From Salinimicrobium nanhaiense (GTDB taxonomy: Bacteria > Bacteroidota > Bacteroidia > Flavobacteriales > Flavobacteriaceae): 52,850 nucleotides of DNA. Positions 46,014 to 52,850 of the stretch are shown in pieces. Every line of letters starts with the position of its first letter. Position 1 is the first letter of the stretch. The stretch covers positions 1 through 52,850 of the forward strand of contig JAAVJQ010000018.1 of assembly GCA_012038135.1 (NCBI GenBank), in the 5' to 3' direction. The translations under genes were made by a program, and so were the position numbers. The notes under the pieces were generated by a model. It had not been told where the DNA came from and made no database searches. It saw only the letters and a list, made by a program, of their open reading frames with translations.

Positions 46014-46826
46014 TTACAACTTATAATGTTTTAAGAGTAATCTCTCATAAACTTTATCGGGCAGAACTCTTTTCAAGGCAATCGAGAATTTTTGAAGCGG
46101 CTCCCCTACTTTGTAATGAGTTTTTGGATCCTTATCTGAAATGATCTTCCAGATCGCTTCGGCCATCATTCGGGGATCCTTGCCTTCAACCACGTGTTGG
46201 TTTATTAGCTTTAAGGTATTCCCATACTGTTGCTCGTAAGGAGAACCCTCTATAATTGGTGCATGATATCTTCCTGCGGCGATATTTGTAGCAAAATCTC
46301 CCGGTGCAACATTGGTCATTTTAATATTGAATTGCTTCAATTCCATTCGAAAAGCTTCCGTAGTTAACTCCAGAGCTCCTTTAGATGCCGAATAAATTCC
46401 GCGGTAAGGGAGTCCCATATAACCGGCAATGGAGGTAATATTGATGATGAGTCCGCCTTTGTTTTTACGCATTCCGGGAAGCACGGCTTTAATTACATTA
46501 ATGGGCCCAAAATAATTGGTGTCAAATGCTCTTTTGATCTCTTCATCTGGCGTTTCTTCAATAGGGCCTGTAATTCCTACTCCTGCATTATTGACCAGCA
46601 CATCTATCTTTCCTGCGGAAGCAATAACTTCAGCAACTGCAGTTTTTATGGTATCGCGTTTTGTGACATCAAGGGCCACTAAGGGAAATGAGGATTGCCT
46701 GCCGGAAGGATTCCTGCTGGTTCCAAATACAATGTAATTTTTTGATTGAAGGAATTCGGCTATGGCTTTTCCAATTCCTGAAGATGCCCCGGTAACCAAG
46801 ACCACTTTTGAAGCTGATTTTGTCAT
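46014..46826 (-). CDS. Short-chain dehydrogenase/reductase
   Basis: A 270-residue classical SDR using NAD(P)H. TGASSGIGKA is the dinucleotide motif, NNAGVG the structural motif, and the catalytic Ser/Tyr-x-x-x-Lys is in ITSIAG and YSASKGA. The substrate is unknown. The frame runs to 46844, but MTKSASKV at 46826 is the likelier start. The SRP RNA ends about 40 bp upstream on the same strand. A CATCTTTG box lies only 4 nt before the ATG. Confidence 0.92.
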   Translation of the reverse strand: MTKSASKVVLVTGASSGIGKAIAEFLQSKNYIVFGTSRNPSGRQSSFPLVALDVTKRDTIKTAVAEVIASAGKIDVLVNNAGVGITGPIEETPDEEIKRAFDTNYFGPINVIKAVLPGMRKNKGGLIINITSIAGYMGLPYRGIYSASKGALELTTEAFRMELKQFNIKMTNVAPGDFATNIAAGRYHAPIIEGSPYEQQYGNTLKLINQHVVEGKDPRMMAEAIWKIISDKDPKTHYKVGEPLQKFSIALKRVLPDKVYERLLLKHYKL

Positions 46827-46868
46827 GCTGCAAAGATGCAACAAATCTGACTTATAGAAACAAAAAAT

Positions 46869-46962
46869 GGCAAGCGACCCACATCACACCGCTACGACCA
46901 CTTACCCTTGCTGCGTTCCCGCCCTGGGGGATTCAGCAGGAGCTGGTTGTGTGGGACTTGCC
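46869..46962 (-). ncRNA. ffs: Signal recognition particle RNA (small bacterial 4.5S type)
   Basis: Read on the reverse strand the sequence has the SRP core: CAGGGCGGGAACGCAGCAAG (a GGAA tetraloop closed by GCG/CGC). It includes the conserved AGCA and AGG internal-loop sides that bind Ffh. The ends GGCAAGTCCCACAC and GTGATGTGGGTCGCTTGCC pair to form one ~94-nt hairpin. A T-run right after the final arm serves as a terminator. The consensus promoter upstream supports an independent RNA gene. There is no competing open reading frame. Confidence 0.93.
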
Positions 46963-46966
46963 GGGG

Positions 46967-46996
46967 CAAATATACAACCTTTCGTACTTTTTGCAA
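46967..46996 (-). promoter_or_regulatory. Promoter of the SRP RNA
   Basis: On the reverse strand TTG (46994-46996) is followed after 19 nt by TATATTTG (46967-46974). This is the best -33/-7 pair in the window. The RNA begins about 5 nt downstream. Confidence 0.8.
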
Positions 46997-47049
46997 GTAT
47001 TTTCTAATCCTAATTAATTAAATTAGCTCATTAATTATTAGTCCAAAAA

Positions 47050-48105
47050 ATGAAGATTTATAACCTCCTCTATTTTATAAGTTTAAGCCTTTTCCTTTTT
47101 TCCTGCGGAAGTGATTCTGAAGATTCCGACTCCACTTATTCGCTCAAAATTGCAGAAAACAAAAAGGAATTTCAGCTGGGAGAGAGCATTCAGGCGGAGG
47201 TAAATGGCGAAAAAGATTCAGTAGTTTATTACCTGGGAGAACAACGTCTCCAAAAAGTTACCGGCAATGGCTCCTTAAACTATACCTTCACTAATGAGAA
47301 GCTTGGAAAATGGGATTTCACGGCTAAGATATACAGAGGTGGGAATCTGGTAGAAAAGAAAGAGGAGATAAGCTTGTTTAATGATACAGCCCCTGTTGCA
47401 TATACCTACGAGATCATTAATTCCTACCCACATGCCACAGATGCTTATACCCAGGGTCTGGAATTCTACAAGGGTTTTCTTTATGAAAGTACAGGGCAAT
47501 ATGGAAGCTCTTCCCTGCGTAAAGTAGAGCTGAAAACAGGAGAAGTGCTTCAAAAGATAGATGTTCCCTCAAATTATTTTGCTGAAGGTATCACCATCTT
47601 AAATGATAAGATCTACCAACTCACCTGGAAAGAAGGAGTCGGTTTTATTTATGACATAGAGACTTTTAAGAAGAGCGGAGAATTTGGGTATAATCAAAGT
47701 AAAGAAGGCTGGGGATTAACGAATGACGGCAACAGGATCTACAAAAGCGACGGCACAGAAAAGATATGGTTTCTTAATGCCGAAACCCTGGCCGAGGAAG
47801 GATTTCTCCAAACTGTAACGCACAGAACCATTTCCACTAAACTTAATGAACTGGAATGGGTGGAAGGAAAGATCTATGCCAACACCTACCAAAAAGATGG
47901 AGTGGCGATCATCAATCCTCAAAACGGGGCGATTGAAGGAGTAATAGATTTTTCGGGCTTAAGAGACCAATTAGGCAACCAGGAAGATCTTGATCCTTTA
48001 AACGACGTCTTAAACGGGATTGCCTATAACAAAGAAACCAAACAACTCTACGTCACCGGAAAAGACTGGGATACTTTGTTTGAAGTAAAAATTGAAAAAA
48101 AGTAA
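47050..48105 (+). CDS. Glutaminyl-peptide cyclotransferase (plant/bacterial-type) lipoprotein
   Basis: A 351-residue lipoprotein (lipobox LFSC, Cys at residue 19). After a ~95-residue beta domain comes a five-bladed propeller of the glutaminyl cyclase family (PF05096), which cyclises amino-terminal glutamine to pyroglutamate. Hallmarks: YPHATDAYTQGLEFYKGFLYESTG, LTWKEGVGFIYD, LTNDGNRIYKSDG and NELEWVEGKIYANTY. Probably active outside the cytoplasm. The thioesterase gene starts 2 bp after its stop. Confidence 0.92.
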   Translation: MKIYNLLYFISLSLFLFSCGSDSEDSDSTYSLKIAENKKEFQLGESIQAEVNGEKDSVVYYLGEQRLQKVTGNGSLNYTFTNEKLGKWDFTAKIYRGGNLVEKKEEISLFNDTAPVAYTYEIINSYPHATDAYTQGLEFYKGFLYESTGQYGSSSLRKVELKTGEVLQKIDVPSNYFAEGITILNDKIYQLTWKEGVGFIYDIETFKKSGEFGYNQSKEGWGLTNDGNRIYKSDGTEKIWFLNAETLAEEGFLQTVTHRTISTKLNELEWVEGKIYANTYQKDGVAIINPQNGAIEGVIDFSGLRDQLGNQEDLDPLNDVLNGIAYNKETKQLYVTGKDWDTLFEVKIEKK

Positions 48106-48106
48106 C

Positions 48107-48514
48107 ATGGTAGAACCGGCAGAAATTTACACGCACCATCGCACAGTCATGAAAGAAGACCTGGATGACCTTCAACATGTGAACAACGTAACCTATGTGC
48201 AGTGGATACAGGATATCGCAAAAGAACACTGGGAGGTAAGAGCAACAGAAAAGCTGAAGAAACATTTTATCTGGGTGGTGATTCGGCACGAGATCGACTA
48301 TAAGAAGCAGGCATTCCTTGATGACGATATTCTTATCGAAACCTATGTGGGAGAGACCACATTTGTGACTTCAGAAAGATTTGTAAACATCAAAAATGCC
48401 GAATCAGGGGAAATCCTGGTTGCCGCCAAATCCATGTGGTGTTTACTGGATGCCGATTCCAAACGCCCTACAAAGATCACAGCAGATCTGCGAAAGGTTT
48501 TTCATAAACAATGA
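48107..48514 (+). CDS. Acyl-CoA thioesterase, 4HBT hot-dog family
   Basis: A 135-residue hot-dog-fold protein, cytosolic. DDLQHVNNVTYVQWIQDIAKEHW contains the D-x-x-x-H-V-N-N-x-x-Y motif of YbgC/4HBT-like thioesterases (Asp as catalytic residue). The frame runs to 48092 with a TTG, but ATG at 48107 is the normal start. The stop overlaps the next gene by 4 bp (ATGA). The substrate is unknown. Confidence 0.9.
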   Translation: MVEPAEIYTHHRTVMKEDLDDLQHVNNVTYVQWIQDIAKEHWEVRATEKLKKHFIWVVIRHEIDYKKQAFLDDDILIETYVGETTFVTSERFVNIKNAESGEILVAAKSMWCLLDADSKRPTKITADLRKVFHKQ

Positions 48515-50010
48515 AAACTGCATCCCGCTTCCTGATCCTTTTAGGACTGGTGCTCTGGAGCTCCTGTCAAAGTGGTTTTGAAGTTGAAGAATTCGATGGC
48601 CAACTGGAGTTCTCCAGAGATACCGTTTTCCTCGATACCGTCTTTAGCAATCTTAGCACCTCCACTTACACTTTAAAAGTTTATAACCGAACCCGGCAGG
48701 ATATTTTTATTCCTGAAATTTCTCTTGAAAAAGGGGAAAGTTCTATGTACAGGCTCAACGTTGACGGTATACCGGGTAAAAATTTTGACAGTATAGAGAT
48801 CCTTGCCCGCGACAGCATTTATATTTTTATAGAAACTACCGTTGTCCCTGAAGCTTCCGGTAAAAATGAATTCCTGTACACCGACAAGATCCAATTTAAA
48901 TCGGGCGCACACCTTCAGGAAATCCCGCTGGTAACATTGGTAAAGGATGCAATATTTCTGTACCCGAAAAGAGATGTAAACGGTTTTCCGCAACAAATTC
49001 CGGTTGGAGAAGATGACAACGGAGAGCCGCAATTTATTACAGGATTTCACCTGACTGACGAACAACTGAATTTAAATGCTAACAAACCCTACGTGATCTA
49101 TGGTTATGCTGCTGTCCCTTCAGGAAAGGTCTTGAACATTGAAGCCGGTGCCCGACTCTATTTTCATTCCGACAGCGGGATCATAGTTCCTGAAAATGCA
49201 TCCATGCATGTGAAAGGAAGGCCAGGTGCAGATACTCTAAAATTGGAAAATGAGATCATCTTCCAGGGCGACCGATTAGAAGGAATATATAAGAACCTCA
49301 CCGGACAATGGGGAGGTATTTGGTTGCAAAAAGGCAGTAAAGATCACATTTTTGAACATGCTACTTTTTACAATTCGGGAATTGGGATTTTAGTGGAAGG
49401 AAGGGCAGAAGCCCTCACCGAAATCAAGCTTAAGAATGTGCAGATCTATAATTCGGCAATTTCAGGAATCCTTGCTGAAAATGCCCAAATCACTGCAGAA
49501 AATTTAGTGATCAACAACAGCGGTCAAGCTTCCCTGCACCTCAAAGGGGGAAAATACAGTTTTATTCATTCCTCCATAACAAATTACTGGCGGCAGAGCT
49601 TCAGACAATTTCCTGCTGTTTATCTTGAAAATATTTCAGAAGCCGGTCCTGCCCCGTTGGAAGCCAGCTTCTACAATTCTATCATTTTTGGAAATGAAAA
49701 GCGGGAGCTTCTTTATAATTCAGAAACTTCAGCAGCATTCGATGTTTACTTTTCTCACACCCTGATAAAATTTGCTATTGGAGATGATGAGGAACTGTAT
49801 GATTTCAGCAACAAAGAAAAATATAACAATATCTGGATCAATGAAGAGCCTATTTTCACGAATCCTCAGGAAAATGACCTGAAGCTGCAAAAGAATTCTG
49901 CAGCAATTGACAGAGGTGATCCCGAAACTGCAAACCGGGTACCGCTGGACCTATTGAGAACCACCCGTACTCCCCTCCCCGACCTGGGAGCTTATGAATT
50001 TATTGATTAG
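48511..50010 (+). CDS. Lipoprotein with predicted right-handed beta-helix
   Basis: A 499-residue lipoprotein (lipobox WSSC, Cys at residue 19). The first part is an all-beta domain. Residues ~200-420 show the repeating short strands and Asn/Gly turns of a parallel beta-helix (YFHSDSGIIVPENASMHVKG, GILVEGRAE, GILAENAQI). The protein ends DLGAYEF, typical of Bacteroidetes choice-of-anchor/pectate-lyase-like surface proteins. No catalytic residues are identified. It is translationally coupled to the thioesterase. Confidence 0.8.
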   Translation: MKTASRFLILLGLVLWSSCQSGFEVEEFDGQLEFSRDTVFLDTVFSNLSTSTYTLKVYNRTRQDIFIPEISLEKGESSMYRLNVDGIPGKNFDSIEILARDSIYIFIETTVVPEASGKNEFLYTDKIQFKSGAHLQEIPLVTLVKDAIFLYPKRDVNGFPQQIPVGEDDNGEPQFITGFHLTDEQLNLNANKPYVIYGYAAVPSGKVLNIEAGARLYFHSDSGIIVPENASMHVKGRPGADTLKLENEIIFQGDRLEGIYKNLTGQWGGIWLQKGSKDHIFEHATFYNSGIGILVEGRAEALTEIKLKNVQIYNSAISGILAENAQITAENLVINNSGQASLHLKGGKYSFIHSSITNYWRQSFRQFPAVYLENISEAGPAPLEASFYNSIIFGNEKRELLYNSETSAAFDVYFSHTLIKFAIGDDEELYDFSNKEKYNNIWINEEPIFTNPQENDLKLQKNSAAIDRGDPETANRVPLDLLRTTRTPLPDLGAYEFID

Positions 50011-50022
50011 AAGAATAAAAAA

Positions 50023-50065
50023 GCTGCCAGAAATCCCTTTTTTGAGACCTGAGGCAGCATTTTTT
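50023..50065. terminator. Terminator between the beta-helix gene and glyA
   Basis: GCTGCC (50023-50028) pairs with GGCAGC (50053-50058) and is followed by a T-run. The loop is long (24 nt). It lies between convergent genes. Confidence 0.75.
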
Positions 50066-50122
50066 AAGAGTCAGGACCGCTGGCGCTGCTAGAATCAAGA
50101 ACCAAGACTTTTACCTGGTTAT

Positions 50123-51397
50123 TTACATCTGGAAAAGTGGTCTTCCTTTCATGAGTTCCAACACTTCTTCTCCAATTTCTTCTAATTTGCTTTCATCCTG
50201 ATGGTTCATGATCACCCTATCCATAAGATCCACAATGGTGTTCATATCCTCCTCCTTAAGCCCGCGGGTGGTAACTGCCGGAGTTCCGATGCGAATTCCG
50301 GAAGTGACAAAAGGAGATTTATCATCAAAAGGAACCATGTTCTTGTTTACAGTAATATCAGCCTTTCCTAAAGCTTCTTCGGCTTCTTTCCCTGAAATAT
50401 TTTTATTTCTAAGGTCGATCAACATCATGTGATTGTCAGTTCCGCCGGAGATCACGTGGTAATCTTTTTTCATAAAGGCAGCGGCCATAGCCTTTGCATT
50501 TTTCTTTACCTGAACCATGTAATGCAGGAACTCATCTGTGAGCGCCTCTCCAAAAGCTACTGCCTTGGCTGCAATGATATGTTCCAGAGGTCCACCTTGA
50601 TTCCCCGGGAATACGCCGCTGTTAAGAAGAGCAGACATTTTCTTCGGGTTGCCATTTTTAAGCGTTTCACCAAAAGGATTGTCAAAATCCTTACCCATCA
50701 TAATAATACCACCCCGCGGTCCGCGAAGGGTCTTATGTGTGGTTGAAGAAACTATATGACAATGCGGAATTGGATCACTTAATAATCCTTTTGCGATAAG
50801 GCCCGCAGGGTGAGCGATATCTGCAAACAGAATGGCTCCCACACTATCTGCTATCTCGCGGAAACGCTTGTAATCGATTTCTCTTGAATAGGCCGATGCA
50901 CCTGCAATGATCATTTTAGGCTTTTCTTTTTCAGCTATTCTTTGAACCTCATCATAATCGATAAGTCCTGTTTCTTTGTCCACTCCATAAAACACCGGCT
51001 GGTACAGTTTTCCGGAGAAATTTACAGGAGAACCATGAGTCAAATGCCCGCCGTGAGAAAGATCAAATCCAAGAAATTTATCACCCGGTTTCATGCAGGC
51101 ATGAAAAACTGCGGTATTCGCCTGAGAACCGGAATGGGGTTGCACGTTTGCATATTCTGCATTAAAGAGTTCTTTAAGTCTTTCGATGGCCAGGTTTTCT
51201 ACCTCATCTACTACCTCACAGCCACCATAATATCTTTTGCCGGGATAACCTTCAGCATATTTATTTGTAAGCACAGAACCTGCCGCTTCCAGCACCTGTT
51301 CACTTACGAAATTTTCACTCGCAATGAGCTCTAAACCATTAAGTTGTCTTTCTTTTTCTGCTTTTATTAAATCAAAAAGTTCCTTATCCCTTTGCAT
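50123..51397 (-). CDS. glyA: Serine hydroxymethyltransferase
   Basis: A 424-residue PLP enzyme (cytosolic) converting serine plus tetrahydrofolate to glycine plus 5,10-methylene-THF. The PLP-lysine motif is [14 protein letters not shown]. The amino-terminal [23 protein letters not shown] and HSGSQAN are all family hallmarks. Frames allow 51403 (M-F-M-Q) or 51397 (M-Q-R-D), and 51397 is the family norm. An exact -7 box lies at 51424-51431. It is divergent from fumarylacetoacetase. Confidence 0.97.
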   Translation of the reverse strand: MQRDKELFDLIKAEKERQLNGLELIASENFVSEQVLEAAGSVLTNKYAEGYPGKRYYGGCEVVDEVENLAIERLKELFNAEYANVQPHSGSQANTAVFHACMKPGDKFLGFDLSHGGHLTHGSPVNFSGKLYQPVFYGVDKETGLIDYDEVQRIAEKEKPKMIIAGASAYSREIDYKRFREIADSVGAILFADIAHPAGLIAKGLLSDPIPHCHIVSSTTHKTLRGPRGGIIMMGKDFDNPFGETLKNGNPKKMSALLNSGVFPGNQGGPLEHIIAAKAVAFGEALTDEFLHYMVQVKKNAKAMAAAFMKKDYHVISGGTDNHMMLIDLRNKNISGKEAEEALGKADITVNKNMVPFDDKSPFVTSGIRIGTPAVTTRGLKEEDMNTIVDLMDRVIMNHQDESKLEEIGEEVLELMKGRPLFQM

Positions 51398-51423
51398 AAA
51401 CATTTATTTCGTTAAATAATACT

Positions 51424-51431
51424 CAAAAATA
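51424..51431 (-). promoter_or_regulatory. -7 element for glyA
   Basis: On the reverse strand TATTTTTG is an exact TAnnTTTG match, about 27 nt before the glyA start at 51397. Confidence 0.55.
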
Positions 51432-51463
51432 GCAAAAACATTCGGTCCTTAGTAAGAAAATAA

Positions 51464-51471
51464 TATATTTG
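51464..51471 (+). promoter_or_regulatory. -7 element for fumarylacetoacetase
   Basis: TATATTTG is an exact TAnnTTTG match, 36 nt before the ATG at 51508, with TTCG at the -33 position (19-nt spacer). Confidence 0.6.
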
Positions 51472-51507
51472 GATTGAATTGATTTTAACAAAATACCAAC
51501 ATTTATT

Positions 51508-52794
51508 ATGTCCATTTCAGCTAACGACCCTACCCGTAAAACCTGGCTGCAAGTACCCGAAAATTCAGATTTTCCTATTCAAAATATTCCCTTTGGCGTC
51601 TTCTTAACCAGAGACGACATTATTACAATTGGAAGCCGAATTGGTGATACCGCTATAGACCTTGGTGCCCTGCATCAATTGGGCTATTTTGAAGGTATTC
51701 CACTTACCGATGATATTTTTCTACAGGATACACTTAATGATTTCATTTCTGACGGAAAAAAGACCTGGAGACTTGTAAGAAACAGAATTGCCGAAGTTTT
51801 TGATGCTAATAATGCTAAACTTCGGGACAACGAGGAACACAGGCAGGTAGTGCTTTTTGGTCTCGACGAGATCGAAATGCAGTTACCGGTACAGGTGGGT
51901 GATTATACCGACTTCTATTCCAGTAAAGAGCACGCAACCAACGTAGGAACCATGTTCCGTGATCCCGAAAATGCCTTATTGCCAAACTGGCTTCATATTC
52001 CCGTAGGTTACCACGGAAGAAGTTCCTCTATCATCCCCAGCGGAATTCCAGTTCACCGGCCACAAGGACAAACCAAAGCAAAAGATGCCGACGAACCTGT
52101 TTTTGGTCCCTCTCAAAGAGTGGATTTTGAACTGGAAATGGCCTTTATTACTACAGATGCCAATCACCTGGGAGAACCTATTCCTATAGATGAGGCCGAA
52201 GATTACATTTTTGGACTGGTGCTGTTCAATGACTGGAGTGCCCGGGATATCCAAACCTGGGAATATGTGCCTCTGGGGCCATTCCTGGCAAAGAACTTCG
52301 CTTCTTCTATTTCTCCCTGGATCGTAACTCTTGATGCTCTTGAACCTTTTAGAGTTGAAAGCCCTAAGCCCGTAAAGAAATTACTTCCCTACCTGCAATC
52401 AAGCGGCAAGAAGAGTTTTGATATTAACCTTGAGGTATTTGTTCAGCCGGAAAATGGCGAAGAAACCAGGGTTTCAAAATCGAATTTTAGATATATGTAC
52501 TGGAATATGAGTCAGCAACTGGCACATCACACGGTGAATGGCTGTCCTGTACTTTCGGGAGACATGATGGGATCAGGAACTATCTCAGGACCTACCCCCG
52601 ATTCTTATGGATCGATGCTTGAACTTTCCTGGAAAGGTGAAAAGCCTGTAAAACTAAAGGACGGAAGTGAACGCAAATTCATTGAAGACAATGATACCGT
52701 GATCATGCGTGGTTACTGCCAAAACGGCTACCGAATTGGATTCGGGGAAGTAAGCACCAAGTTACTACCCGTTTTTGAACCAAAGAAGAAGTAA
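51508..52794 (+). CDS. fahA: Fumarylacetoacetase
   Basis: Last step of tyrosine/phenylalanine degradation: 4-fumarylacetoacetate to fumarate and acetoacetate. The 428-residue protein has the SH3-like amino-terminal domain and the FAH fold. Active-site and metal segments: GDYTDFYSSKEHATN, FELEMAF, FGLVLFNDWSARDIQTWEYVPLGPFLAKNF and GSGTISGP. Length is standard. Other homogentisate-pathway genes are not in the window. A terminator follows. Confidence 0.97.
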   Translation: MSISANDPTRKTWLQVPENSDFPIQNIPFGVFLTRDDIITIGSRIGDTAIDLGALHQLGYFEGIPLTDDIFLQDTLNDFISDGKKTWRLVRNRIAEVFDANNAKLRDNEEHRQVVLFGLDEIEMQLPVQVGDYTDFYSSKEHATNVGTMFRDPENALLPNWLHIPVGYHGRSSSIIPSGIPVHRPQGQTKAKDADEPVFGPSQRVDFELEMAFITTDANHLGEPIPIDEAEDYIFGLVLFNDWSARDIQTWEYVPLGPFLAKNFASSISPWIVTLDALEPFRVESPKPVKKLLPYLQSSGKKSFDINLEVFVQPENGEETRVSKSNFRYMYWNMSQQLAHHTVNGCPVLSGDMMGSGTISGPTPDSYGSMLELSWKGEKPVKLKDGSERKFIEDNDTVIMRGYCQNGYRIGFGEVSTKLLPVFEPKKK

Positions 52795-52820
52795 ATACTC
52801 TAATAAAATATAGAATGGAA

Positions 52821-52850
52821 AAGAGCCGCAAATTGCGGCTCTTAATTTTT
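52821..52850 (+). terminator. Intrinsic terminator after fahA
   Basis: AAGAGCCGCAA (52821-52831) pairs with TTGCGGCTCTT (52833-52843), followed by a T-rich tail at the window edge. Confidence 0.93.

Overview
The window reads as a chromosomal segment of a Flavobacteriaceae bacterium (Bacteroidetes). Three kinds of evidence agree. Many genes are preceded by the Bacteroidetes -7 promoter element TAnnTTTG, and Shine-Dalgarno sequences are not apparent. The protein set is typical of the group: MenA/MenC/MenE, EttA, a CAL67264-like small membrane protein, DUF4136 and OmpA lipoproteins, and short-lipobox signal peptides. Intergenic DNA holds hairpin-rich and short-period repeats. A genus close to Gramella, Salegentibacter or Salinimicrobium is an inference only. 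Apart from two repeat tracts the region is dense housekeeping and accessory metabolism, with no phage, IS element, CRISPR or rRNA.

Layout. 1-458: hairpin-rich non-coding DNA. 459-7042: a Cys/Met-metabolism PLP enzyme (-), then a forward histidine-degradation run (hutI, hutG, DUF1622, GNAT), a metallo-beta-lactamase-fold lipoprotein and a DUF2254 membrane protein. 7084-9696: ettA, a DinB-like protein and a 59-residue membrane protein (all -). 9906-14069: acyl-CoA carboxylase beta subunit, an unknown secreted protein and a secreted M1 peptidase. 14099-15140: twelve copies of an ~89-bp unit made of two alternating hairpins. 15240-21469: doxX (+) facing a reverse run holA-menA-UPF0173 hydrolase-menC-CPBP protease-menE, which serves menaquinone synthesis. 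21525-25230: a solitary HsdR-N nuclease domain, a GT2 glycosyltransferase, an OmpA-like lipoprotein and a HEXXH lipoprotein. 25216-28551: a Sua5/YciO-type protein, a Tudor-like small protein and a UvrD/PcrA helicase (all -). 28685-39780: an FMN glutamate-synthase-like protein, an M1 aminopeptidase (-), recG, two secreted unknowns and pheT. 39851-45181: a DUF4136 lipoprotein (-), an unknown membrane-protein cluster, an ABC-F ATPase (-) and a TlpA-like lipoprotein lacking the redox cysteines. 45299-52794: transaldolase and SDR (-), the SRP RNA (-), a glutaminyl cyclase/thioesterase/beta-helix operon, glyA (-) and fumarylacetoacetase.

The most unusual element is the 1.04-kb two-hairpin array, which shows dimeric higher-order order, an internal 316-bp duplication and stem-preserving changes. 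A second theme is that several genes carry a promoter-like -7 box only 3-5 nt before the start codon, which would predict leaderless mRNAs. I did not find a clear novel multi-gene defence or mobile system.
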